Shown: piece after piece, positions 1 to 8,990 of the stretch | Numbering within the stretch: position 1 is the stretch's first letter | How the letters are laid out: every line of letters starts with the position of its first letter | Source: Pseudomonadales bacterium | Lineage (GTDB): Bacteria > Pseudomonadota > Gammaproteobacteria > Pseudomonadales > Pseudohongiellaceae | Assembly (NCBI GenBank): GCA_028281635.1 | Contig: JANQJM010000053.1 | Coordinates: 1 to 43,849, forward strand | Reading direction: 5' to 3' | DNA length: 43,849 nt | Position numbers and translations under genes: made by a program | Notes under the pieces: model-generated | Database searches by the model: none | Told to the model about the DNA's origin: nothing | What the model saw: the letters and a program-made list of their open reading frames with translations, nothing else

Positions 1-2476
1 CCCAGAAGCGACCGAAGCCTTCATATTGATTCGGAGTCGCTGGAGAACCAATGAATCGTAGATCTGTTTCATCAGTCAGGTTATTCACATTTCCGAACAG
101 AGTGATCTGTGTATTGCCAGTTATGGACTCAGGCAGGATGTAACGAACAGACAGATCGACTCGCTCCTGCTCGTCCCAGAATTCGGCCAGGTCGTCAGAT
201 TCGGTGCCGGACAACCAGGCATCTCGCCACATATAGTTAATGCGAGCCGATAGCCCCCACTTTTCATAAAACAATGACGCGTTGGTGATACCGTCTGACG
301 TGCCGGGTAGAGGAAATCTTCGGCCATCCAATGTGGCGAATTCACTATCGAGAGCAGTGTGGTTGAACGACACACCGAATCCATCGAAAGGTGATGGCAA
401 TAGATCTGTTGCCTGACCGATGAAGTTGAATTCAATACCAGTCAATTCACCATCTGTGCCGTTGGCAAAACCTGTAAGATTATAGATGTTGCCAGCTTCG
501 CTTGGGATATAGAGTCCACCATCGACTCGCACTATGTCAGCGTAAATGACGTTATCAACCTGACGGCTGAAGGCGGCAACGGACAGCAGACTCGACGGTG
601 CGTAGTACCACTCCAGTGAGGTGTCCAGTCCCCAGGTGGTTTCCGCTTCCAGTGTTGGGTTGCCACCAACTGCAGTGCGTTCACCTGGATCGACGATCGC
701 GGATGCGCGCCATTCGGTGTAAGTGGGTCGCGAAAGACCAGTGGATGCGGAAACGCGAAGTTTTACATCGTCAGAGATATCGTAATTGAGATGGGCAGAA
801 GGCAGGAAGTCGGAGAAGTCACCGTCTACTGCGATGCCTAGATCAGGACCTGATGAGGTGTAGTCCGTGTATTCCTGGCGAGCTCCCCAGGTGAAGTTAC
901 CCCAATCGAACTGATGGGTGACCATGGCATAGGCAGCAATAATGTCCTCTTCAATTCCAACCAGTGAATCCGGATCGAATGGTGCAGTTAAACTGCCGAC
1001 CGACGCTCCCCATGCATTGATGAGGCCTGGGTTATCGTAGTAAATGCCCCCAATAGTATTGTCGAAATCAGTATCCCATAGATTCGAAGTGGCAAATGAA
1101 GCAATGCTGACATCATCGGGAAAGCTACCAAATGCGATGGCGGAGCCACCTTCGGCGTCTCTGCTATCCGACATGAATCCAACCTTCAGTGTTGAATCCG
1201 TGCCGAACAAATCTAGGTCACGTTCGGCGTCAAACTTGAACTTTGTGGCTTCAGTGTCCATACCGAAGTTCACCAGAATCGCCAGATCCAAGGCAAAATC
1301 AATGTCAGCTGCAGTAATTGGGTTCTGGGTGCCAACCTCGAACAGATTAAGCTGAGGATTAAGAATGTCAGTCACATCGTAACTGGCGGCAACCGCCCCA
1401 CCAACGGAGCGTGGGATAGGCAGATTTGTGATGTTGTCAGTTTCGGTGTAGTTGAACCTGGCTTCTACACGCCAATCATTCCACTCAAAATCCGCACCAA
1501 GGGTTGAGGTGTGTGTCGAATTGGAATATTCGCCATCTTCCAGTGCGCGCTGTGCCAGTACGACTGGCTGGTAACCAGATGTTGGATCCAGCGGTGTGCC
1601 GACGTTACTTAGGCCAGTGTCTTCATCGAGGAACTCGAAGATAAACTGATTGCGCTCTTCGTAGTCGATGAATTCACTATACAGCGTTGAGATGAAGTAA
1701 CGAGACGTCGCCGATGGGCGGTATTCAAAGGTGCCACCGTAAGCATTGTCTTCGCGATCCACGCGATAACTACGAAAATCCAGTTCGTTAACCTGCAAGC
1801 CGCCGGGCACCGATTCCAAAACGTACTCCCGGTTGTCGGTAATTTGCTCACGCTCGTTGCTTGATGCATAGACAACCACACCAAATTCATCGTTGGACCA
1901 GGAGAGACGGCCATTAAGTTTGCCTACATCGCCACCGCCCAATTGTTGCTCACCTGAGCCGCCTTCAAGAGACAGTCCAAATCCTTCACGATCAAAAGGG
2001 CTAAAGGTATGAATGTTGACGAAGCCCGCGACTGCCTCGCCCGGCATATCTGGTGTAATCGCCTTGTTCGCTTCCACTGAACTCGTGATAACCGATGGAA
2101 AGGAGTCGAAGCGGGGAATTCGACCATTGTCGGCTCCGAGAACATCGATGCCATCGAATGCGATAGAAGTCCATCGGGCAGGGGAACCGCGGAAGTTAAT
2201 GAATCGCGCCTGGCCCTGGTCTCTTTCAATCGCGAGACCCGGCAAGCGTCCCAGAGAGTCGGCGAGGTTCTGATCCGGGAATCTGCCAATCGTATCCGAG
2301 GAGATGATGTCCTTGACATTGAATGCCTGGCGTTTCGATTCCAATGCCGCTGCCTGACTGGCACGTATCGGCGATGAAATAATGATCTCTTGAATGTCAC
2401 TCTGGGCAAAAGCCCCGGATGCACAGGAAATACAAACAGGAGCCAGTGCGAGTTTTATCGCTAACTTCAAATTCAT
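1..2476 (-). CDS. TonB-dependent outer-membrane receptor, 3' end cut by window
   Basis: The reading frame is open from the ATG at 2476 to the window edge, giving 825 visible codons without a stop. Residues 1-24 form a signal peptide ending AFA-Q. Residues about 50-98 are a plug-domain start: a TIGRFPDQNLADSLGRLPG motif and a FINFRG segment, the pattern of the TonB-Xanth-Caul receptor subfamily. The rest is rich in aromatic and polar alternation, as expected for a 22-strand barrel. The last visible residues (SPATPNQYEGFGRFW) resemble the penultimate strand of such receptors, so only some 20 residues are probably missing. It would bring a ligand such as an oligosaccharide or siderophore across the outer membrane using TonB energy. 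The substrate cannot be told, because no linked enzyme or inner-membrane transporter is visible on this side. Confidence 0.93.
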   Translation of the reverse strand, partial: MNLKLAIKLALAPVCISCASGAFAQSDIQEIIISSPIRASQAAALESKRQAFNVKDIISSDTIGRFPDQNLADSLGRLPGLAIERDQGQARFINFRGSPARWTSIAFDGIDVLGADNGRIPRFDSFPSVITSSVEANKAITPDMPGEAVAGFVNIHTFSPFDREGFGLSLEGGSGEQQLGGGDVGKLNGRLSWSNDEFGVVVYASSNEREQITDNREYVLESVPGGLQVNELDFRSYRVDREDNAYGGTFEYRPSATSRYFISTLYSEFIDYEERNQFIFEFLDEDTGLSNVGTPLDPTSGYQPVVLAQRALEDGEYSNSTHTSTLGADFEWNDWRVEARFNYTETDNITNLPIPRSVGGAVAASYDVTDILNPQLNLFEVGTQNPITAADIDFALDLAILVNFGMDTEATKFKFDAERDLDLFGTDSTLKVGFMSDSRDAEGGSAIAFGSFPDDVSIASFATSNLWDTDFDNTIGGIYYDNPGLINAWGASVGSLTAPFDPDSLVGIEEDIIAAYAMVTHQFDWGNFTWGARQEYTDYTSSGPDLGIAVDGDFSDFLPSAHLNYDISDDVKLRVSASTGLSRPTYTEWRASAIVDPGERTAVGGNPTLEAETTWGLDTSLEWYYAPSSLLSVAAFSRQVDNVIYADIVRVDGGLYIPSEAGNIYNLTGFANGTDGELTGIEFNFIGQATDLLPSPFDGFGVSFNHTALDSEFATLDGRRFPLPGTSDGITNASLFYEKWGLSARINYMWRDAWLSGTESDDLAEFWDEQERVDLSVRYILPESITGNTQITLFGNVNNLTDETDLRFIGSPATPNQYEGFGRFW

Positions 2477-2687
2477 TATTGGTAGCCCTTGATAGAAAAA
2501 ACTGGATTATCTGCAGGCTCAATTTCAGTATTGCGACAGAACTATGAATTTTAGATGTCAGTTTGGTTACATGGTTCGTAATATAAGTGCCAGGTATAAC
2601 ATTTATAGTGACAATAGGATTACCAATCCGAAACAATATCATCAGAATAGTATGATGCTAAATGCTTGTATGTGCGGTTCTGTCTGA

Positions 2688-2828
2688 AAGCCTGTCGGAG
2701 AACACTTCAATAAGGAAGCGATCGAAAAGCTCATGGCAATCGCCTGGTGGGATTGGGATCGGAAAACGTTGGAAGCACGCTTCGATGAGTTGAGGGACGT
2801 CGCAGGTTTTGTGGGAAAGTATGCTTAA
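2688..2828 (+). pseudogene. Remnant of a hexapeptide-repeat (CatB/Vat-type) acetyltransferase C-terminus
   Basis: This sits in the 366-bp gap between the TonB receptor and the glycosylase. An open stretch after an in-frame TGA at 2685 reads HFNKEAIEKLMAIAWWDWD, then about 20 more residues to a TAA at 2826-2828. The WWDWD motif followed by a charged helix is characteristic of the C-terminal tail of xenobiotic (CatB/VatD-like) acetyltransferases. The hexapeptide-repeat body that should precede it is absent, so this is a decayed leftover. The rest of the gap (2477-2687) is AT-rich and holds no gene; it must carry the receptor's promoter. The family call rests on motif recognition only. Confidence 0.6.
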
Positions 2829-2842
2829 CCATATACGGTCAG

Positions 2843-3769
2843 CTAAGCGGAAGATTTAGGTAAACGTTTTTCCAGTTCCTCCATGGTTCGAGGCCAATCT
2901 TTTTTTAGTAACCGCGAAAGTGAACGGTCTGCCAATACCCGGCCGTCAGTCTGGCATGTCGGGCAGTAATTAGTTTCATTAGTGGCATAACGAATTCGTT
3001 GCACTGCTGTGCCGCACACTGGGCAAGGCATTCCAAATCGTCCATGAACTGCCATATCGTCTCTGAAGGCGGTTACTTTTTCGGGAAATTCATTAGCATA
3101 GTCCGTGCGCAGTTGCTCGGTCCATTGCAGCAAGGTTTTTTGAATTGCGACGAACAGGGTGTTCAGTTCCTCGTCGTTGAGTTTTTGTGTCATCTTTATG
3201 GGTGAGAGTTTTGCGTGATGCAGAATCTCATCTGAGTAAGCGTTACCGATGCCACTCAAAATCCTGGGGTCTGTCAGGGCTCGCTTCAGAGTGTGATTCG
3301 ATTTGGTGAATGACTCTCTGAACTGGGAGAAATCGGCTTCCAGAACTTCCAGCCCGGCGGGGTTTATGGCGTCTAAATCTGCAGCGTTGTTAAATAGCTG
3401 CAACGAAGCCCGTCTTTTCTTGCCCGCTTCTGTAAGTGTCAGCCAGCCTTTCGCAAACTCAAGGAAGAACAGGACATTTTTTCCCGGTGGTTTTTTCGGC
3501 TTCGGCACCCAGTGCAAGCGGCCAGCGATCATCAAGTGAAGGACCAACCAATGTGTGGTGAGTTTTTCGGGAGCCGAACCAAAGCCGATGATGATTCGCT
3601 TGCCCATCCTGCTTATCTCAGTGACAGTGAGGTTTGTGAATTCGTCCAGGCCTGGCGCGACAGTGCGCAGCAAAAACGGATTGTTTAACTGCGACCCCAG
3701 CAACACCTCACCTTCAATTCGTGTCGCAATAGCTTCTATATAGACTGTTATGTCGGGATACTCTGGCAT
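2843..3769 (-). CDS. Fpg/Nei-family DNA glycosylase
   Basis: A 308-residue protein of the formamidopyrimidine-DNA glycosylase / endonuclease VIII family, which removes oxidised bases and nicks the abasic site. The N-terminus MPEYPDI keeps the catalytic Pro-Glu pair exposed after Met removal, and SRMGKR near residue 55 corresponds to the conserved lysine loop. The C-terminus has the zinc finger CPVC-x18-CPTC followed by a QTDGRVLADRS segment. Sequence such as LTDPRILSGIGNAYSDEIL is the helix-two-turn-helix DNA-binding motif. YPD replaces the common LPE after the catalytic pair, so this is a divergent subfamily rather than canonical MutM, and the preferred lesion is unknown. It stands alone, with its 3' end next to the acetyltransferase remnant. 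Confidence 0.85.
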   Translation of the reverse strand: MPEYPDITVYIEAIATRIEGEVLLGSQLNNPFLLRTVAPGLDEFTNLTVTEISRMGKRIIIGFGSAPEKLTTHWLVLHLMIAGRLHWVPKPKKPPGKNVLFFLEFAKGWLTLTEAGKKRRASLQLFNNAADLDAINPAGLEVLEADFSQFRESFTKSNHTLKRALTDPRILSGIGNAYSDEILHHAKLSPIKMTQKLNDEELNTLFVAIQKTLLQWTEQLRTDYANEFPEKVTAFRDDMAVHGRFGMPCPVCGTAVQRIRYATNETNYCPTCQTDGRVLADRSLSRLLKKDWPRTMEELEKRLPKSSA

Positions 3770-3900
3770 GAGATATTTTCAGCCCTGATCGTGGTAACAG
3801 TCTAGTCCCTCGGTAAGCTTGTATCCAGTTAGTCGAAGTGCTCTACTAGTGATTAAGCACCATAGCCACTTCTTATCATTATTCGCTGGGAGTATTTTCA

Positions 3901-6156
3901 ATGCAGTTTGCTCGCAATAGCGCCTGCCTGTTTTTGATTCTGTTACCAATTCTGACAAGGGCGCAATCGATTCCCGGCGCGGTGGTGGATGGGAGTGCTA
4001 CCACAGCATCCTTTTCAATCACTCTGAGTGCAGACAATGGGGCAAGCTTTCAGGCTCAGGCCGGTCCGACAGATTCGATTCTGGTGGGAGGAACTATAAA
4101 CCCGGAGAGCAGTGACATTGGTCGAAGCGCGGACCTGTTTAGCGTGATGATCTCTGGCGGCGAACAGTTTGTCTTGACGCAAGCCACTGGTTTCCAACTC
4201 TGGGATGGCACTCTGGAAGGACTGGTGCCTGCAGTGACCGATGTTACCTTGTCTGCCGCGCTGCCTTTTGAAATCCTGCGCGGAGAGATTGGTCAGGAAA
4301 CCGATTTGAGTCTGTATATCGCTTATCAGGTAGTTGGTACGAATCGCCTGATTTATTCCTCCACCGGAGCCCACTTTAGTATTTCAAATTCAGCTCAGAG
4401 TACAGATAGCTCACCTTTTTATACGCCGGCTCCAATCGTCACCCAGTTGCAGGCTGTGCGTTCAGTTGACTGGTCGACTCTCACAGGCACACCCGGGAAC
4501 CTCACCCGCTTTGCATTCGGTCCCCACAACTCAACAGATGTGGTGTTATTAAGCGATGCAGGTTATCAGATAAACGAATCGCTAACAGTCGTTGCTGGTC
4601 TGGCAGCAGAACAGTCGCTTAGTGATGATGTGCTGCTGAGAACACTGTTCAAGCTGGTGGCTGAAGATGCTGGTGGTTACCGCATCGTTTCCAGTAAGCA
4701 CAGTAACTACGTGTTGGATGTGGATTCGTTGACCAATGAGATCGTGCTGCGGGATTTTCGCAGCAGCTTCCTCGATGACGAGCGCGCGGGTTATCTGGTA
4801 TTCGATGTTGAATCCGGCGCATCGGTTTCTCTTATTGCGGCGCGGCGCATGCGTTACAACGCGGATGCGATTTCTTTTGAGTCCGAATCTGGTTTTAGTC
4901 AACAACGTTTGGAGTTCAATAATGGCTCTATCCGCTTAGGTGATTCAGGTACGGCACTCACGTTTTACCAACCTGGGCTCAATCTGGATATTCCAGGCGA
5001 TTTCAATCCACAACTCACGGCACGAGTCTCCAATTCGGAGGCAACACCGATAATCACAGATCCAGATGATCGAACTGCCGATGTGCCGAATCAGGTTGAT
5101 GACAGCTACGCTACTCAGTTAAGCGCACCAGGCGTAGATGGCAATACCCGTGCGGCAGCAGAATCTCAACTGCAACAGATCCAGAGTGATCTGCAGCAAC
5201 AGGGCGCCGACCTGCGTTATCCAGTTGACTTCTATATGGCCTTTCGAGATGGCTTGTTGTCGCGGTTGGTTCAGTCTGCTGATGCTTACGACGGGGTGTT
5301 GGGGCAGTTAGCAGTTCCTTATGTGTTTTTTACCAATGCAACCGATGACGACGGCAACCGCCATCCTTTCATGGTGATCGCCAGTTACGGTATTCCCGAT
5401 TCCCAGGCATTGCTATGGGATGTGCCACGCCCACCTGGAGGTGATTGTGATGATGGAAGCTGCGATCCTCAGGACTACAATACACAGCCAGTAACACGCA
5501 GTTACCATCGCGAAGCGTTTCTTATGAAGATACCTCTGCGCGATTACGGTGTGGTCAGTTCCTTGACGGAAAACACAATGCTGCACAGTCTGGCATCTGA
5601 TGTGGGTGAAACCCTGCTGGACCATCACAACTACGCCAGTGTTTCGGCAACTGGTGTGGCAGTGGATGGAGTCATCGTTTATCCGTCCCTCAACAACAGT
5701 CTGAATGTGGCGCAGACTGCCGCGGAGCTTTCGGCAAGAGGGATGCACTCGGGGCGGGGTTTAGGGGTGCATTATCACGCCGATGCCCATAGCGCGTCCG
5801 GTGCCGGATTGAATTTGTATAACGCTTCAGATTACCAAGGGCGCACTCATCCACCCATTGTGAGTATGGGATTCGATGGGGTAGCAGGCTATGGTGTGTA
5901 CCAGCCAGGCGATATTAGTTCTGATGGTGTGGGTGTTGCACTGGATGAATATGGCGGTCATGACCATGGCGAGTACAGTTATCATTACCATTCCTACCGG
6001 GAATCTGCAGTGAGCAACCAGTCGACCGAGTACACAATTCACACACTTCCCCCGCAGGGAGCTTGGGCAGGACGTATTAATGACATTCCAGAGTTCTGGG
6101 ATCAGCGGGCACCGAACTATGTAGGAGGCAGGAGTCGGTATTTAGGGACAGACTAA
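3901..6156 (+). CDS. Large secreted YHYH-domain protein
   Basis: A 751-residue exported protein. A signal peptide covers about residues 1-22 (hydrophobic stretch ending in TRAQS). The start is supported by a GGGAG ribosome site 8 nt upstream. The N-terminal two thirds are low in recognisable motifs and look beta-rich. Residues about 430-720 carry the YHYH domain: a DLRYPVDFYMAF segment, an acidic cysteine-containing CDDGSCDP loop, many His/Asp residues (HYHADAH, GGHDHGEY), and the signature Tyr-His-Tyr-His at residues 694-697. The function of this domain is not established; the clustered His and Asp suggest metal binding, which is inference. The stop is 1 bp from the stop of the convergent tetR-type gene. 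At 751 residues it is long for a YHYH protein. Confidence 0.8.
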   Translation: MQFARNSACLFLILLPILTRAQSIPGAVVDGSATTASFSITLSADNGASFQAQAGPTDSILVGGTINPESSDIGRSADLFSVMISGGEQFVLTQATGFQLWDGTLEGLVPAVTDVTLSAALPFEILRGEIGQETDLSLYIAYQVVGTNRLIYSSTGAHFSISNSAQSTDSSPFYTPAPIVTQLQAVRSVDWSTLTGTPGNLTRFAFGPHNSTDVVLLSDAGYQINESLTVVAGLAAEQSLSDDVLLRTLFKLVAEDAGGYRIVSSKHSNYVLDVDSLTNEIVLRDFRSSFLDDERAGYLVFDVESGASVSLIAARRMRYNADAISFESESGFSQQRLEFNNGSIRLGDSGTALTFYQPGLNLDIPGDFNPQLTARVSNSEATPIITDPDDRTADVPNQVDDSYATQLSAPGVDGNTRAAAESQLQQIQSDLQQQGADLRYPVDFYMAFRDGLLSRLVQSADAYDGVLGQLAVPYVFFTNATDDDGNRHPFMVIASYGIPDSQALLWDVPRPPGGDCDDGSCDPQDYNTQPVTRSYHREAFLMKIPLRDYGVVSSLTENTMLHSLASDVGETLLDHHNYASVSATGVAVDGVIVYPSLNNSLNVAQTAAELSARGMHSGRGLGVHYHADAHSASGAGLNLYNASDYQGRTHPPIVSMGFDGVAGYGVYQPGDISSDGVGVALDEYGGHDHGEYSYHYHSYRESAVSNQSTEYTIHTLPPQGAWAGRINDIPEFWDQRAPNYVGGRSRYLGTD

Positions 6157-6157
6157 G

Positions 6158-6799
6158 TTAGCTGAATGCTTTCACAAAAGTAGCAACTCCTTCTTCGACC
6201 AGCGCATGAATTTCCTCCTCAGAGGGCCTGGCGGTATCGCCTAACAACATTATTCGATTGATGGGCTCCGACACTATAAGCCAGGTGAATTGTTGTGCTG
6301 CAATGGAACCATTGCTCACCTGCAACAGGTTTTGTGCTGAAAGTTTGTCAAAGAGTGAGGCCAATACTTTATTTCCACGGTCCGGCCCTTCCTGTGAATA
6401 GTGTCTGCCCAGATCCGGAAACCTTGGTGCTTCTGAGATAACCAGTCTGCGTAAGCGAATAACATCAGGTTGCAGCACAGTCTTCAAAAGAGAGTGGGCG
6501 ACTTCCTTCAACACAGAGGTGATATCAGTAACTTGGTCCAGGGCTTCAACTTCTGTAAAAAAGGGTTGGCCGAAGCGACTGATGGTGTCGATGACTACCT
6601 CGCTAAACAGGTTTTCCTTGTCTCCAAAGTGCGTGTAAACCGTTTGCTTGGAGACAGCAGCCCGGTCGGCGATGTCGTCCACCGATGCGCCAAGAAAGCC
6701 TTTCTCCAGAAATAACGCCAATGCACCGCCCATGATCGCAGCCCGTTTCTGCTGTGATCTTGGAGACAGCTCACTGCTTTGTTGTTTTTGATCGCTCAT
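6158..6799 (-). CDS. TetR/AcrR-family transcriptional repressor
   Basis: A 213-residue regulator. The N-terminal TetR domain is clear: residues about 17-75 contain the helix-turn-helix DDIADRAAVSKQTVYTHFGDKENLF. The C-terminal ligand-binding half (about 85-213) is helical and resembles the AefR-like branch, with no residues that identify the ligand. It is transcribed divergently from the flavin amine oxidase gene, and the 126-bp spacer holds a strong inverted repeat, so it most likely represses both itself and the oxidase. Family membership is certain; target and inducer are inferred from context. Confidence 0.92.
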   Translation of the reverse strand: MSDQKQQSSELSPRSQQKRAAIMGGALALFLEKGFLGASVDDIADRAAVSKQTVYTHFGDKENLFSEVVIDTISRFGQPFFTEVEALDQVTDITSVLKEVAHSLLKTVLQPDVIRLRRLVISEAPRFPDLGRHYSQEGPDRGNKVLASLFDKLSAQNLLQVSNGSIAAQQFTWLIVSEPINRIMLLGDTARPSEEEIHALVEEGVATFVKAFS

Positions 6800-6815
6800 A
6801 AAAGCCCCAAATAAC

Positions 6816-6869
6816 TAGACTAGACAGTCCAGTTTGATTAGAATTAATCATACTGTACAGTCTAGTCTA
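6816..6869. promoter_or_regulatory. Paired inverted-repeat operator for the TetR regulator
   Basis: TAGACTAGACAGTCCAG at 6816-6832 and CTGTACAGTCTAGTCTA at 6853-6869 are inverted copies matching at 15 of 17 positions, separated by 20 bp of AT-rich DNA. Each half is itself partly palindromic (ACTAGACAGTCCAGT matches its own complement at 12 of 15). This layout, two sites in a divergent promoter region next to a tetR-type gene, is what is expected for binding of two dimers. It lies 16 bp from the regulator's ATG and 56 bp from the oxidase's ATG. Confidence 0.8.
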
Positions 6870-6925
6870 TTTCTTTCGCTGAAAGCCAGTAAATTCAAGG
6901 CTTTCGTCTTTTTGGGAGACAATCC

Positions 6926-8422
6926 ATGAATATGTTCACCCGGAGACAAGTTCTCCGTAGCTTGCTTTTTTCTGCCGCGGCAGGCGCTATGCGGCCAGTC
7001 GATATCCTGGCTCTCCACAGCAAACCAGGACAGCTACACAAATCCGGCCCAGCGCAGAAAATCGTCATCGTCGGTGCCGGAATCGCAGGTCTTATCGCAG
7101 CCTATGAGCTGGTGCAAGCTGGCCACGATGTTACTTTGCTGGAGGCCAGCCAGCGCGCAGGAGGTCGAGTGCATACTGTGCGCGAACCGTTTAGCAGCGG
7201 CCTGTATGCCGAGGCCGGTGCAGCTCGGATTCCTGAAACCCATGCGCTCAGCATGCAATACATAAAACACTTCGGACTCGATACCGCAGCATTTCAACCT
7301 CCGAATCCATCGTCCACAGTGCATGTAAGAGGGAAAAACTATCGCAGCGATGACGCTGGAATTTCTCAACTTTTCAGCTTCTCTGATTCTGAGAAAACCC
7401 TCGGTCCCGTTCGCGCATTGCAACAACTGAATACCGCTTTGCAAAAACAAATCGGATCAATCTCGGATCCAGCCTGGCCGACGCCTGCTGCTTTACAGCT
7501 GGACGAGCTAAACGCAGGCGAGCTGTTTAGAAGCGCAGGAGTGTCTGATGGATTGATCCGCTATCTCGATCTGGGATTTGGAGTATTGGAGCAACTTTCG
7601 GGCCTTGATATTGCTGTGCAACTGGAGTCCCTGCTTGCCTCCAAGGTCAGGATACGGGGAGGCAACGATCTTTTGCCCAAAGCCGTCGCCGCTACGCTGG
7701 GAGATCGGGTTTTAACCGGGGTGGCAGTGGAGAAGATCGTTCAGACTTCAGACTCTGTTGCTGTTTGTGTGGCACAAGCAGAGCAACAGCATTGCATAGA
7801 AGCAGATCAAGTGATCGTCACCGTGCCGCTGAGTGTGTTGTCTGAGATTGAGTTTGCACCGGGATTGACAGCCGCGAAACGAAACGCAGTAAGCAACTTA
7901 CAGTATGCGTCGGTGACAAGGGTTTTTGCTGAGGTGTCGGAGCGGTTTTGGGAATCCAAAGGAATCAGTGGTTTTGCAGTGACTGATCATCCGTTTGAAG
8001 TGTTCAATTCCAGTTTCTCAGAGAATTCCGAAAGTGGGCTGTTAATCGGATATTTTCACGAGCAAATAGCGCGGGCAATTGATGAAGGTCTCTTATCTGG
8101 TAACGAAGAGTTGGGTCTGTCCCTGATGGCGGAAGTGTTTCCAGAGTTGAATAAGTTCCTTACTGGATCAGCATCCTATTCCTGGGATGCCAATCCCTGG
8201 GCAAAAGGTGCAGTAGCCCTCTGGCATCCTGGGGATTTCAAGGCGATTTATCCTCAGCTTGCGGCAGCAGAAGGTCGAGTGTATTTCGCCGGTGAGCATA
8301 CATCGCCCTGGCACTCATGGATTCAGGGAGCTATCCACTCCGGTATCAGGGCGGCAATGGAAGTGAGCGATTCCATGATTGATTCGGAAGGTACCGCCCG
8401 AAAAGTAGCAATGCCGGCATAG
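6926..8422 (+). CDS. Tat-exported flavin-containing amine / amino-acid oxidase
   Basis: A 498-residue FAD-dependent oxidase of the monoamine oxidase / L-amino-acid oxidase superfamily. The N-terminus TRRQVLRSLLFSAAAGA has the twin-arginine export pattern. Residues about 46-85 form the Rossmann FAD site (IVIVGAGIAGLIAAYEL, then LLEASQRAGGRV, the GG motif). The C-terminus has the second FAD contact, RVYFAGEHTSPWHSWIQGAI, diagnostic of this family. It would oxidise a primary amine or amino acid to the imine and make hydrogen peroxide, probably in the periplasm. A GGGAGA ribosome site precedes the ATG. Control by the divergent TetR-type repressor is likely. The substrate is not predictable from sequence alone. 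Confidence 0.9.
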   Translation: MNMFTRRQVLRSLLFSAAAGAMRPVDILALHSKPGQLHKSGPAQKIVIVGAGIAGLIAAYELVQAGHDVTLLEASQRAGGRVHTVREPFSSGLYAEAGAARIPETHALSMQYIKHFGLDTAAFQPPNPSSTVHVRGKNYRSDDAGISQLFSFSDSEKTLGPVRALQQLNTALQKQIGSISDPAWPTPAALQLDELNAGELFRSAGVSDGLIRYLDLGFGVLEQLSGLDIAVQLESLLASKVRIRGGNDLLPKAVAATLGDRVLTGVAVEKIVQTSDSVAVCVAQAEQQHCIEADQVIVTVPLSVLSEIEFAPGLTAAKRNAVSNLQYASVTRVFAEVSERFWESKGISGFAVTDHPFEVFNSSFSENSESGLLIGYFHEQIARAIDEGLLSGNEELGLSLMAEVFPELNKFLTGSASYSWDANPWAKGAVALWHPGDFKAIYPQLAAAEGRVYFAGEHTSPWHSWIQGAIHSGIRAAMEVSDSMIDSEGTARKVAMPA

Positions 8423-8599
8423 CTGTGAACCTGGATCGGCGGGATTTGTCATTGTGGGAAATGCAGCCGGGTCCGGTTCAGACAAGGGGATGAGGTCTGC
8501 CGTTAAATCGAATTGTGTGCAGGGTTACGTAATCCTATGCTGTGAAATCAACGTATTTTTTTGTCAGCACGATAAATATGAAACGAAGAGGGCTCTGAC

Positions 8600-8944
8600 A
8601 TGATTCGCAAATGCAGTGTGCTGTTGTGCGCGATACTGACATTCGCTTCTGAATTGGCTTCAGCGGCAATTATCGAAGGCTTTCCAGACGCCATAGTGTG
8701 CTCTGTGAAGGATCCAACCGGATTTCTGCCCTGGGAGGAGTTGGTGTTCTACGTCAGCGCCCATACCAGGGATGGCGAAACCCTCTACAAAACTCTCACT
8801 TCAGATCCGGTGGTGATCATTGTTGATAGTGAGGGCGTACTGCAGGCGTCGAATCTGGCGGATTGTGATGGTCGAGCAGTCACAGATCTTTTGGAGACAG
8901 GCAGAGCGTTCTTTCTGACGGCGAATAGATTGAATGGAGACTAA
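8600..8944 (+). CDS. Small secreted protein of unknown function
   Basis: A 114-residue protein with a signal peptide (MIRKCSVLLCAILTFASE..., cleavage probably near ASA-A around residue 22). The mature part has two cysteines (in IVCSV and LADCDG), which could form one disulfide, and alternating hydrophobic/polar segments suggesting a small beta-rich fold. I do not recognise a family. A purine-rich GAGGG precedes the ATG. It lies between the amine oxidase and the MBL hydrolase, all on the plus strand, with 177 bp upstream in which I see no other gene. Confidence 0.6.
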   Translation: MIRKCSVLLCAILTFASELASAAIIEGFPDAIVCSVKDPTGFLPWEELVFYVSAHTRDGETLYKTLTSDPVVIIVDSEGVLQASNLADCDGRAVTDLLETGRAFFLTANRLNGD

Positions 8945-8990
8945 CTAAGCGGCAGAATCAGAACCCAGTAAATATTTGTATCGGTTATTC

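Noticed and set aside
1924-2424. A 166-codon minus-strand frame near the start of the TonB receptor
   Set aside because: It is out of frame with the receptor, which is open for 825 codons with signal peptide and plug motifs; this frame is a shadow.
8424-8500. Partial inverted match (TGAACCTGGATCGGC with GCCGGGTCCGGTTCA) after the amine oxidase
   Set aside because: Only 11 of 15 positions pair and no T-tract follows, so a terminator could not be supported.
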